Assembly (NCBI GenBank): GCA_039090855.1
Contig: CM077024.1
Location: forward strand, 65,247,594-65,311,593
Reading direction: 5' to 3'
Source: Macrothele yani
Lineage: Eukaryota > Arthropoda > Arachnida > Araneae > Macrothelidae
Length of the DNA: 64,000 bases
Below, piece by piece: positions 44,982 to 55,801 of this stretch. The notes below the pieces were generated by a model. It did no database searches, had not been told where the DNA came from, and saw only the letters and a program-made list of their open reading frames with translations. Numbering within the stretch: position 1 is the stretch's first letter; every line of letters starts with the position of its first letter. The position numbers and the translations under genes were made by a program.

Positions 44982-46464
44982 AAAGTAGGCCTCCCCATTC
45001 GTCCCTTAGTCTCCAAATTCAATAACCTAACTAGAACCCGGGTCATTCCACATTAATTCATCCAATTTTTTTGGGAAATGTAACCCACCATCTCAGATTT
45101 TGATGAAATTTGGCATGGAAGCATACTTCACCAAGATATAGAAAATGACCAGATTTTAACTTCCTACACCACATAGTTTCTGAGATACAGTGCTCCAAAG
45201 TTTCACTGAACACCAATCGCACACGTAGAGTGACGGAGTACCACTTTTTAGAAAATGCTGCATAACTGTAGTGCTATTTAGTTTAGAAGAAAGAAATTTT
45301 GTACCCTTATGCAAAAGAGCTTCCAGAATAAGAAATCATTTTAAATTTCATTGAAAACACTGAACAAATAAATTAAATATAGTGGTAAAGTGAAAATTTA
45401 AAAAAAAAACTTGCTATTCTATGTTAGGCTCTACAGAAAATAGCAGAGGTATGAGGGAGGTTTTTTTAATGTAAATTGGTTTTTGACATATACTGTCACA
45501 CAATAAGAAAAAAAAATAGTGGCTTTCAGCTTGCTTTTGAAGATATGTGCAAATATCTGAAATGCGTGTGGAGTTCCACTTCGTCAATTCAACCACTTTT
45601 TTTTTTATTAATTATAATTCATCTCTAAAATTCAAGAAATTTCACAAGGAGATAAAACTAACAAGGACACAAAAATATAAAAAATTATGTTTTCTTATAC
45701 CATATAGTTTCAGAGATACCATATTAACAAGTTTGAAGATATGGCTAGTTCAGCTGCACCCAACAACAAGTATGGTGAGGTTTTAAAGTTTTTCAGTCAT
45801 TTCAAAATATGTTATTCTCTTATTGCAGATTGCAAAAATTCCTGAAAAAAAAAATTACTCTGACAAATCTCCCTGAAACAGAATTTTGGAAAATTTATCT
45901 CCCCCCCCAACGTAAACATTTCCACAAAAGATATATAAGCAGGTTTTATATGTGAATGACTAGTTAATACACTAAAGTAAGCTTGCAATGTATGGCCACT
46001 AGGAAACAATTGCAACTTATCAGAGAGCACTTTTTAAAAGAAAATGTGGTATGGGGCAAAAGGATACAGCATGATTCCTAAGGTCATGAGAATTTGTTTT
46101 GACTTCATCCCAGATCCTATGCTCAACTGACCACAAGTTCAAATGGGGTAAGTTTTATGGCATTGTAAAACTCCCCAAGTGCTGAGATGAGGGTGGAGGT
46201 CAAAAAGGTTTCTCTTTTCTCACCTCACCCTCCTAGGGATGTCCTCCAGCTGAAGAGAAGTAAGGTTTCAGTCCCTCATTCCCAGTTAAGGAAGCAATGG
46301 TTCAGATGCTCATGCTAATTTTCCTGTGGACAGGCTATTCAGAAGTCTCTTAAACTTTGCTGTGAAATATATTGCTTCCAATATTTTCTTTTTTGTGCAT
46401 TGGCTGCTCTGTGTTAATCTGACTTTGGGACAAGTTTGTCAACCTCAATCATGGAAAAAAAATA

Positions 46465-48900
46465 ATGGACCAGTGTAGTGTTGGATCACTTGCTAATACA
46501 GAATGCAATAAATCAAGTTATGTTAAGACAAAAGGGTTTCTCAGTAGTGAACTTTCTGTTGCTGACAAGGAACTTATTTCTTTAAGACCTAATATTCCAC
46601 ATAATGATATAATCTCAGTATGTTTACATCACAAATGTTATTATCTGAAGAAATATGAAAGCTACCAAGTAACTTGTTGCAACCCTTTTGGTGACCATGA
46701 TGTGAAAAAACCTGTTAAGAGGTCCCTGCGTCAAGTCAGTATACAAATAGCCAAAACAGCTGCAATATAAAAATATCAGTGTATGCCCTGGTCAAAAATT
46801 ATGTCCTCAGTGTTGTGGAAAAGCATCTAAATTAGGACAACCTGTAGAAAATGAAGTTTTAAGTGAGACTGATGATAGTGAAATGGCCCCTCATGATTTT
46901 ATTATTAAAGAATGTGCTGCTAAAAAAGTTTTGAAAGTTTATCTGATTTAGGATTGTCCCTGTTAAAATGACATTCCTTGTCATCCCATAGTAAACCAGC
47001 ATATGGGAAAAGAAAACTTCTTCAAGCAAAGTTAGCTATGCAGAGTAAAATATCTTGTGTTCTAGAGTATGGCTTTGCAGCTCAGTCTTCTACTAGGGAC
47101 AGTGATGATGAACACTCCATAGATGAATTAAAACTTTTAAAAGCTCATGATTTGGAAAAACTTGTTGCATTAATGAAAGAAAAGATACCTACTGTTAGTT
47201 GTCAAAAAAAAAAAAAAAAAAATCAGATATTAACACTGGCTCCCCCATCATGGTCCAGAAAAAAGTAGCAGAACAATTTGCAGTTTCAGAATACACAGTA
47301 CATCAGGCAAGAAAATTAGCAAAAAAAAAAAAAGGCATATCAGTTCCCAAACCCAGCCATGGCAAGAAACTTTCACAAGATACCATAAAACAGATTGTAG
47401 GATTTTATGAAGATGATAACTATTCTAGGCAAATGACAGGAATGAAGGACAAAGTAAGTGTCTCTAGAAATGTTCATGCTCAGAAAAGACTTATTATGTA
47501 TGATTTGAAAGAGTTATATCAACAGTTTAAGCAAAGATATACTAATGAAAAAGTAGGATTTTCTAAATGTTGTGCTTTTCGTCTGAAATGGTGCATTCTT
47601 GCGGGCTTCTCTTTAACCCATTCTGTATGTGTGTGCACTATACATCAAAATGTCTAACTTTTGATTAGTGCAGCACACTTTGAAGAATCACATCAGGACT
47701 GTATCAATAGTCTTGTCTGCAGCAGTAAGAATTCAAAGTGCATGCTTTGGTGGTGGTCAGTGTCCAAAAAGTACAAATCTGAATCAGTTATAGTTGCATA
47801 AATTGAAAGATTGTGATCCCCTGATGAAATCGAATATCACCAGTGGGTGTCTACAGACAGAATGGAGCTTCAAAAGTTATCTTCTTCAGTTGAGAAATAC
47901 ATTGAATTATTTTTGTCAAAAATTGAGAAGCTCATTGCGCATTCATACATTACCAAAGCACAGTCTTTATTTTTCAGTAAGTTGAAAGGAACAATTGGTC
48001 CAGAGTCTGCCATTATACTGATGGACTTCAGTGAAAATTATGGATTTGTAGTTCAGGAAAGATCACAAGGGTATCATTGGACTCGCCATGCATGCACAGT
48101 TCACCCTGTTGTTATTTACTGTAAAAGAAATTATGAATCTTTGAACTCTGCATCAAGTCACTGTTTCATTTCTGATGATTTTGATCATGATGTTGCAATG
48201 GTGTACAAGATTCAGAGTGAAATAATAACTTTCATAAAAAAGAACTTACCAACAAGTAAAAGAAGTACATTATTTTACTGATGGTTGTGCTGTTTAGTAC
48301 AAAAACTATAAAAACTTCATAAATCTATGTCATCACATTAATGATTTTGCAGTGACAGCTTCATGGTCTTTCTTTGCCACCAGCAATGGGAAGTCTCCTT
48401 GTGATGGCATAGGTGGGAATGTCAAACGAATCACTGCAAAAACAAGTCTCCAATGTCTATTGAAAGAGCAAATAACCACTCCAGAGATGTTTGGCTTCTG
48501 TCATAAGAATATCATGAAAAGAAGAGTTCCATTTCATTTCGAAAAGTGATATGAATGCTGTGCGCAATGAGTGTCAAGTAAGATTTTCTCATGCTCAAAC
48601 AATACCTGGTACACAGAGTTTCCACAGCTTGGATGAAAATTACTCTCTGATTTTGGCTGTGCAAATCTAGGAATTCAAAGGCAGTTATATACACATTGTT
48701 ATGTAGCATGTGTATATGTTTCTAACTGGTTTCTGGGAATAATAGAGAAAATCAATTATGAAGAAGGTGATACATCTGTAAAATTTATGCACCCAAATAG
48801 CTCTGCAGTTTCATTTTACTGGCCTTCATTTAAAGATGAGTGCAATATTCCATTTGGACACATTTTATGTTTAATTGACACTCCCATGACAACAAGTTCT
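46465..48900 (+). pseudogene. Element M transposase-like protein, fragmented
   Basis: The N-terminal frame (46465-46770) has CLHHKCYYLKKYESYQVTCC, NPFGDHDVKKPVKRSLRQVS and then, after a shift, NISVCPGQKLCPQCCGKASK: paired cysteines suggesting zinc binding. The middle (47199-47657) has KVAEQFAVSEYTVHQARKLA (helix-turn-helix-like), then VGFSKCCAFRLKWCILAG and HSVCVCTIHQNV. The C-terminal part (47847-48549) has IILMDFSENYGFVVQERSQG, WTRHACTVHPVVIYCKRNYE, then DGCAVQYKNYKNFINLCHHI and SFFATSNGKSPCDGIGGNVK. The spaced acidic residues (DFSEN, TDGCA, CDGIGG) look like a DDE/D nuclease fold. Frames break near 46770, 47210 (A-run), 47657 and 48281. The family is widespread as 'uncharacterised protein' copies. 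Confidence 0.7.
47203..47222. repeat. Poly(A) run inside the element M reading frame
   Basis: About 19 consecutive A bases encode lysines in one frame. The protein match changes frame exactly across the run, so slippage is the likely cause of that frameshift. Confidence 0.85.
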
Positions 48901-49840
48901 TGAAGAACATATGTGTTTTCCAAGTTGGATGAATTATAAGGACTCCATCCTAAGGAGTTGATCATGGCATATCAAGAACATTAATGTAAATATTTGTGAA
49001 ACAGTGCAAAACAAATTACTTTGCTTGTGTTTCTTTTTTTCAAGTCAAAGCTAATTATGAAAAAATAGATCATGTACCGTAGGTGAGTATGACTAAGCAG
49101 TTTGTTGCATATGCTCACCTAACTTGTTGTCGGGTACAGCTGAACTAGCCATTTTGTCAAACTTGTTAATATGGTATTTCTGAAACTATATGGTGTAAGA
49201 AAACATAATTTTTTATATTTTGTGTCCTTGTTAATTTTATCTCCTTGTGGAATTTCTTGAATGTCAGAGATGAGTTATAATTAATAAAAAAAAAAAGTGG
49301 TTGAATTGACGAAGTGGAACTCCACACGCATTTCAGATATTTGCACATATCTCCAAAAGTAAGCTGAAAGCCATTTTTTTCTTATTGCGTGACAGTATAT
49401 GTCAAAGACCAACATAAATTAAAAAAGAGCTCCCTCATACCTCTGCTATTTTCTGTAGAGCCTAACATAGAATAGCAAGTTTTTTTCTTAAATTTTCACT
49501 TTACCACTGTATTTAATTTATTTATTTGGTGTTTTCAATGAAATTTAAAATGATTTCTTATTCTGGAAGCTCTTTTGCATAAGGGTACAAAATTTCTTTC
49601 TTCTAAACTAAATAGCAATACAGTTATGCAGCATTTTGTGAAAAGTGGTACTCAGTCACTCTACGTGTGCGATTGGTGTTCAGTGAAACTTTGGAGCACT
49701 GTATCGCAGAAACTATGAAATGTAGGAAGTTAAAATTTGGTGATTTGCTATATCTTGGTGAAGTATGCCTCCATGCCAAATTTCATCAAAATCTGAGATG
49801 GTGGGTTACATGGCCTGGATGAAGTGACGTGGAATGACCC

Positions 49841-50662
49841 ACCCTTGAAAAAGCCCTTGCAACTCTTCTGAGCAAGTACTTCAGGTGTTCTAGGTACTCT
49901 GTATTTGGAACACTTCAAGCACTCAACACTATAAAAGCCTTTAATTCTAGCGGTCAAAAATTCATAATGGCATCATTAGATGTTACTGCACTATTTCCTA
50001 ACATTCCCATTCTTCAAGCTCATAAGATAATTGAAGAGTGTCTACTAACTGCTCCTGACCTATCCCCTGTTGAAACGCTTGCAATTATGGAAGCTTTAAA
50101 ACTTATTGCCAAGCATACATTCTTTAAATTTAATGATGTCATTTACCAACAACAGGGAGGGACCCCTATGGGGTCTCCACTATCTCCTATTTTGGAAGAA
50201 GTGATTCTACAAACTGTCGAAAATACTGTGATACAAAATAGTTTTTACAAACCAGCACTTTTTATCAGATATGTCGATGACATCTTAGTCTTTTGGCCAC
50301 ACTCATCTGAGTGCCTACAACAATTTGCCCATGATTTATCCTCAGTCTACCCAACTATCAACTTTACTATTGAACTCAAGGATCAATGTTCATTGCTGTT
50401 CTTAGACTTTAGGCAATGCAGAATCCCAGCTGACAATAGTATAACCTACTCAGTTTATAGGAAACCTTCGCACATCCCAAATCTCATTCCATTTTCTTCT
50501 AATCACCCTAATGGGTTTAAATTTGCTGCCTTACGTTCATACATAAGACGTGCTTTCTCCCATTCTGCGTCTTTGCGTTTGAGGCAAGCGGAACTTGATT
50601 ATATTGCCTCAATTGCTATGAAATTTGGCTATCCGGAGTACTGCATTCATAACTTGATTTAA
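49841..50662 (+). pseudogene. PLE reverse transcriptase, forward partial copy
   Basis: The open frame from 49967 covers the PLE fingers and palm: SLDVTALFPNIPILQAHKII, KFNDVIYQQQGGTPMGSPLS (the PLE B-type block), then FIRYVDDILVFWPHSSEC with the catalytic YVDD, LLFLDFRQCRI and VYRKPSHIPNLIPFSSNHPN. It ends at a stop near 50660 instead of continuing to GIY-YIG. Upstream 49841-49966 encodes further RT residues (EKALATLLSKYF) in another frame. The remaining 0.9 kb to 51570 is non-coding PLE end sequence. Confidence 0.9.
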
Positions 50663-51911
50663 TCAATACAACGATTAGCATTTACAAGTTTACGACGTGA
50701 ACATGTTAATAAAAGATTCGTTGGCTCATTAGATTACAACCCAAATGTGACTTATTTCCTAAATTGAATCTGCAATAAACATCAACTATGCTTTGGAATA
50801 CAGACTTCGAACATTTTTTCAACTATCAGACAAGATCGTGACCAAATAAGCAAAGAGCAAAAATACAGTATATATTATATACCCCTACAGCCAAATCAAC
50901 CTCATGATCAAACAGTGGTTTACATCAGTTCCACATTACAGACATTGGGGGTTCGAATGTTGGAACACGAATATGATGTTCGAACGGGAGCAACTACTAC
51001 AGCACTCGCTCGTCTAGTGTCAATTGGACAATATACACCATGTTGGACGGATGTTCAACATTTAGCTTCCACTTAAACTAAAAGGAACACTTTATTCACT
51101 GAAGCAATGTTTATCATGTGGTTTAATGACTTATGCTGCAATGAGGAATTACCCACCAATATGCCACTAACTTGGCGGCAATATATTAAGACTTTAAAAC
51201 CTCCTAGTCTGTGAATTACTAGTTTGTTCCCCATGCTGCATTGTCTTTAAAATTATCAATTAGTTGCTCACATGCTTTACTTAACTCCTGTTGTACAGAG
51301 GTGTGCTGTTTATAATTGTATCTATGGTAACGGATGTATGACGTTCTCTTCTGCGTGTATAAGATGCATTGCGCGCTCCACTCGGGTGGCACTCTTAGGC
51401 TTGACAATGGTTCCCGGGGGGAGCCGAAAGATCTCACCAACTTAGTTTTAGAAGCTTTTATCTGTACATACTGTTTTTAAGTGTAAATAATAAATATATT
51501 TTAATCTTGCAAATGGTGGTGTATTAGATGAGAGTTCTTTAAATCGTGGAAAGACAGTTATTTGAGGACGTAAAAATATACTGTTTCACCATATTATTTA
51601 ATATCATTTTTGAGTGTATAAACATGGGTAAAAATTCAGCAGCGGCCAGTCGTAGTGAGCGATGGGTTTGCCTCCTCGGGGCACTCCGTGGTAACAAAGG
51701 CACACACAACAGCAACTAGGGCCTCTGTGAATTTTGGAGAGGTGCAAGCTAGTTCTGTGTGACATTGGCGAAAAGACCCCAACTCACTGGGTTTTGTTCC
51801 AGAATCCTTAGGTTGAATGACCAACTGGAACCCTCAGCTGTGGGTTATTCCCCGCACTGATGTACTTACCTGATTAAAAAGACAAAAATAAATATTAAGA
51901 ATGACTCAAGT

Positions 51912-52778
51912 GTGGGATATGGTGGACCTACCACACTTGAGAAGGACGGTCCACCACAGAATCGACCTGGACTTTCTAAACGGCGTATGAAAAAGAGATC
52001 TCGGCTGAGTGAATGTAAGATTGGTGTATGGAATACTAGAGGTATAAATGGCAAGATGAGTGAGGTAATTGAGGAGATGAATAAGTATAGACTGGATGTG
52101 CTGTGTGTAAGTGAAACCAAAAAGAAGGAAATTGGGGTAGAAGAAGTGAATGGCACAGTGAGTGTGTGGTCTGGAGTATTGGATAATATGAGAGGACAGG
52201 CTGGTGTAGGTGTGATTTTAAGTGAAAAGATGAAGAACAACTTGATTCACTATAGTTGCATAAGTGAGAGAATTCTCTGGATTCGTTTGAAAGTGAAACT
52301 TCAGAGAATTATAATTGATGTCGTGTATGCTCCTTGTGACTCAGAACCTTCTGATAAGAAGGAAGATTTCTGGAATGAGCTAAAAGCTGTTTTGAGCCAG
52401 TTTGGTGCTAAAGAAAAAGTTATAATAGCAGGGAATTTCAATGCTAGAGTAGGTGTGCAGAATGCAATTTCAGACAATGTTTTGGGTAAGTTTAATGATC
52501 CTTGTGTGAATGATAATGGTGAAAGATTAATTGAACTCTGCATTGAGAATGGTTTGTGTGTATCTAATACATTTTTCAACCAAAAGTATATCCACACCTA
52601 TACTTGGGAAAATCGTACTCTTGGTCAAAAGAGTGTGATAGATTTTGTTGTCTATGATCAGCGTTTGAAACACTTTGTTGTTGACACCTGTGTGATAAGA
52701 GGTGCGGATGTTGGTTCTGATCATTACTTGGTAGTGTCACGAGTGAAACTTAATGTTGATTGGAAAAAAAAAGAATAG
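51912..52778 (+). pseudogene. LINE A copy 2 endonuclease, open for 288 codons
   Basis: A full endonuclease domain is open: CKIGVWNTRGINGKMSEVIE, LCVSETKKKEIG (catalytic glutamate), VVYAPCDSEPSDKK, IIAGNFNARVGVQ, IDFVVYDQRLKHF and GSDHYLVVSRVK. The catalytic GDFN of copy 1 reads GNFN here, replacing the catalytic aspartate with asparagine, so the domain is probably inactive although the frame is intact. The ORF stops at 52776, just before the nested LINE. Confidence 0.88.
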
Positions 52779-52848
52779 GAAGAGACCCAGGATGAAAAGA
52801 ATAAAGGTTGATAGGCTCCTTGAAGATCATCAGCGGTATTCTGACTTA

Positions 52849-55365
52849 TATAAGATCTCGAGGGGATCCATAACCGAACCGCTAAAACTAGCAGCGGTAG
52901 AAAGGGCAGACGGTAGCCTATCAAAGACTCTTGATAGTACCGTAGAAAGTCTCTTGGATTACCACTTCCAAGGAGACGAGGGAGAAGGGGACTCCCTCAA
53001 CAAAAAGAAATAAGGGAAGAAAGTCGGATCCCGCCGGACACTGGTGAGGACCCCCCCTTCACGAGAGACGAAGTGAGAATGCCCTCTCCAGTCTAAATAC
53101 GGGCAAAGCACCAGGCAAGGATGGGTTCGACCTCAGCATAGTCAGAGAAATCTACTATGCAAATCCCGGGTATTTTGTGGCGCTCCTAAACGAATGCCTC
53201 GGGAGGGGAATCTTCCCAGACTTGTGGAAAACAGCGGTGCTAGTTCTTTTCAACAAGACCGGAAAGAACAAAAATGACCCCGCAGCCTATAGGCCCATCT
53301 GCCTCCTCTCGGCGTGGAGCAAGGTGCTGGACAAGCTCATAACGAACAGAGCGCTTAGCTTCCTCATGGAGCAGGGAAAGCTAAACAGGAACCAATTTGG
53401 TTTCCTTCCGGGCGTTGCGCAACGCAGGCAATTCGCAGCCTCCGAGAGAGGGCAGAGAGGAACAAAGCGGAGGGGCTCCATACCTGCTTCATCTCACTAG
53501 ACGTGAGGGGGGCATTCAACAGTGTCTGGTGGCCAATGGTTTTAACCAGACTTAAAGAACTTGGCTGTCCAAGGAACCTGTTCAAACTGATCAGCAGCTA
53601 CCTGTCTGATAGAAGAGTCGAGTTCGAAGCGGGGAATGGGCAATCCTCGCGTTCGTACCATAGAGGGTGTCCGCAAGGATCCAACTCCGGGCCGCTCTGG
53701 TGGAATATAGTTGCTGATTCAGCACTGAACCTAGACCTGGGGCCCGCAGTGGAGATTCAAGCCTATGCGGACGATTTCGTTCTCGTGGTCTCCGCCTCAG
53801 GGAGACACGTGATCGAAAGAGAAGCACATAGGGCCTTGGATGTGCTAGAAAATTGGAGCAGAGAAAGCAAACTGTGCTTCGCTCCTGAGAAGACCACTCT
53901 GCTAGCAATAGCTAAGAGAGGAGTAATGAAAACACCACCCCAGTGCAGATTCCAAGGGTGCACTATCAAGGCGGTGCGTGAAATGAAATACTTGGGTGTG
54001 GTCCTGGATCAGAGTCTATCAGGGCTGCCACACCTGAGGCACCTTAGAACAAGGTGCACGATGATTCTCAATAGATTGAATGGCATGAGGTTAACGGGCA
54101 AAACCAAGAAGGCCATCTATCAGAGAGGAATTGAAAGAATTCCCGACGTATGCAAGTGGGGCATGGTGGAACCCCACAGTCAGAATGAAGACGGGGATAA
54201 AACCAAATCCAAAGGTTGGCCCTACTGGGGATAACCGGTTGTTTCCCGCACAACGTCAACCCTAGCACTCCAAGTGCTGGCGGGGTGCGAGCCGGCAGAC
54301 CTAGTAGTGGAAAGGGAGGCAGCAATGCACTGCCTAAGGTCAGGCGAGGACGCCTACCTTCTCGGTGCGCCGCATCGAGCCTCCGACATGGAGATGGAAA
54401 GTGTGGACTGGCAGATCCACCCTGCCGAGGAAATTTGCCCACCGTGGGACAAGGAGAAACCCACGGGAGTTGGGCATGAGCTGTTCACGGACGGCTCAAA
54501 GTTGAAGGGACAAGTGGGGGCAGGCTTCTGTGCGTTCTCGGACGGGAACGAAGCCACTGCAGGAAGCGTGAAATTATCGCAGAATGCTTCGGTCTTTCAG
54601 GCTGAACTTCTGGCGATAGAGATGGCACTCACCTGGGCACTCCCCAGGCGTAGTGACGAAAGAATAAAACTCTACTCGGACAGTGAGGCAGCACTGCAGG
54701 CTCTGAGTAGATTCAGGGGAAGAAACCCCATCGTCCAGAGGATCAAAACCCTCTTGAGGGCAGAGGGAGATGGGGCAGTTAGTTTCCACTGGGTACGAAG
54801 CCATGTCGGAACCCTAGGAAACGAAAGGGCAGATCAGCTGGCGAAGGCAGCCACGCTGAAAGAGACGGTCGACGTGCAATGCAGAACGCCGCGAAGGTGC
54901 ATTCGCGCAGCACTAGCACGTCGGACCATGACCGAATGGCAGGTCAGATGGGACACGGGAGAGACAGGGCGGAAGACACACAGAGTGTTTCCGAAAGTCT
55001 CGACCAAACGAGCACAGACAAACAAGCTCCTGAATCAGGTACTCAGTGGCCATGGCATCAGCCCTGAATACCTGGGCAGATTTGCCATCAGGAGCTGCAC
55101 TTGTCCCTGCGGAAATAGAGCGGCAAGCATAGAACACTGCGTGCTCGAATGCAGTGGCTTCGCCGAATGGAGAAACACACTGATCCCAGGTGTGCAAAGA
55201 ACGCGAAGATTGGATCTGCTCATCCAATCCTCCGTTAACAGGAGGGGGATAATAGCCTTGGTTGAGAGGCTGACCCTCCAGCAACACACGATCTTCCCCA
55301 ATCAAATGGGGACCGAAACGCAGGAGGTGAACGTGCACACCGAAAGCGAATCGGAAGATCAATGA
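52849..55365 (+). pseudogene. I/R1-like LINE ORF2: reverse transcriptase and RNase H
   Basis: 5'-truncated. RT motifs in order: LNTGKAPGKDGFDLSIVREI (53090-53150), AAYRPICLLSAWSKVLDKLI, FISLDVRGAFNSVWWPMVL (53490-53550), HRGCPQGSNSGPLWWNIVAD and the catalytic AYADDFVLVV (53760-53790), then MKYLGVVLDQSLSG. The RNase H domain is complete at 54480-54860: ELFTDGSKLKG, FQAELLAIEMALTW, LYSDSEAALQAL and HWVRSHVGTLGNERADQLAK. The C-terminus has a cysteine/histidine knuckle, CTCPCGNRAASIEHCVLEC. Frameshifts near 53430, 54135 and 54243 break it; 54274-55365 is open for 363 codons. RNase H in a LINE points to the I/R1 group. Few lesions, so it is recent. Confidence 0.9.
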
Positions 55366-55801
55366 GGGCGAAAGTCTGTAGGCAAGCAGACGATGAGACC
55401 ACCAATGTAAATATTGTAAATAAATTTTGCTATCTCTTGATGTGAGTCCTAAGCATGAGGACAAGTGTATACATGTGTGTAGATGTTTTGTAAAAAGAAA
55501 ATAAAGGGAAATTATTCCCCAAAAAAAGTTCGAGGGCAAGGAATCTTCCAGTCAACGATAAAGTAACAAACGACCTTTCCCGCCAGACAGAGCGGGAACC
55601 CAGACAAGGTATACTAGGTCGCCTGCCAGCACGTCACCACGGGCTGGTCTCTAGGCCATTGGGGTGGCCAGGGTCCGAACCAGTGTCTCAAGGCAGGATA
55701 ATTGTCGCAACATGTCAAAATAACATCCAAGGTGCTCAATAAGTCCCCGTGGAGCCAAGACAGATTGGCGGAACGGGACAATGAAATCAGTATTATTATT
55801 A
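52849..55801 (+). mobile_element. I/R1-like LINE with RNase H, 5'-truncated, GC-rich
   Basis: Inserted in LINE A copy 2 between GACTTA (52843-52848) and TTACTCAGAG (55802-55811). Copy 1 has these joined at about 25650, proving the insertion. The 3' tail is ATTATTATTATTA, as in I-type LINEs. Base composition is clearly GC-richer than everything around it. The exact target duplication is ambiguous because tail and target share TTA. Confidence 0.92.

Larger units (their letters stand above)
45040..49840 (+). mobile_element. DNA transposon 'M' (possibly Sola-like) with about 730-bp inverted repeats
   Basis: Starts GGGTCATTCCAC and ends GTGGAATGACCC. Terminal inverted repeats extend over about 45040-45780 and 49115-49840. 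A 4-bp direct repeat, ACCC, flanks it (45036-45039 and 49841-49844). It sits at the junction of the PLE pair. It carries one plus-strand gene (46465-48900). The 4-bp duplication is compatible with the Sola superfamily, but I have not confirmed this from the protein. Confidence 0.88.
43503..51570. mobile_element. Penelope-like element, head-to-head pair, split by element M
   Basis: A minus-oriented partial copy (43503-45039) and a plus-oriented partial copy (49841-51570) of the same PLE face away from each other. A single exact 12-bp duplication, TAAAAATATACT, flanks the pair (43491-43502 and 51571-51582), so both arrived in one insertion. Outer ends match each other in inverse orientation (GAGGACGTAAA at the right; TTTACGTCCTC at the left). 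A GACAATGGTTCCC...GGGAGCCGAAA motif occurs near each outer end. Confidence 0.9.

Noticed and set aside
54913..55539. 208-codon minus-strand open frame
   Set aside because: Antisense of the GC-rich LINE's C-terminal ORF; long only because of high GC.
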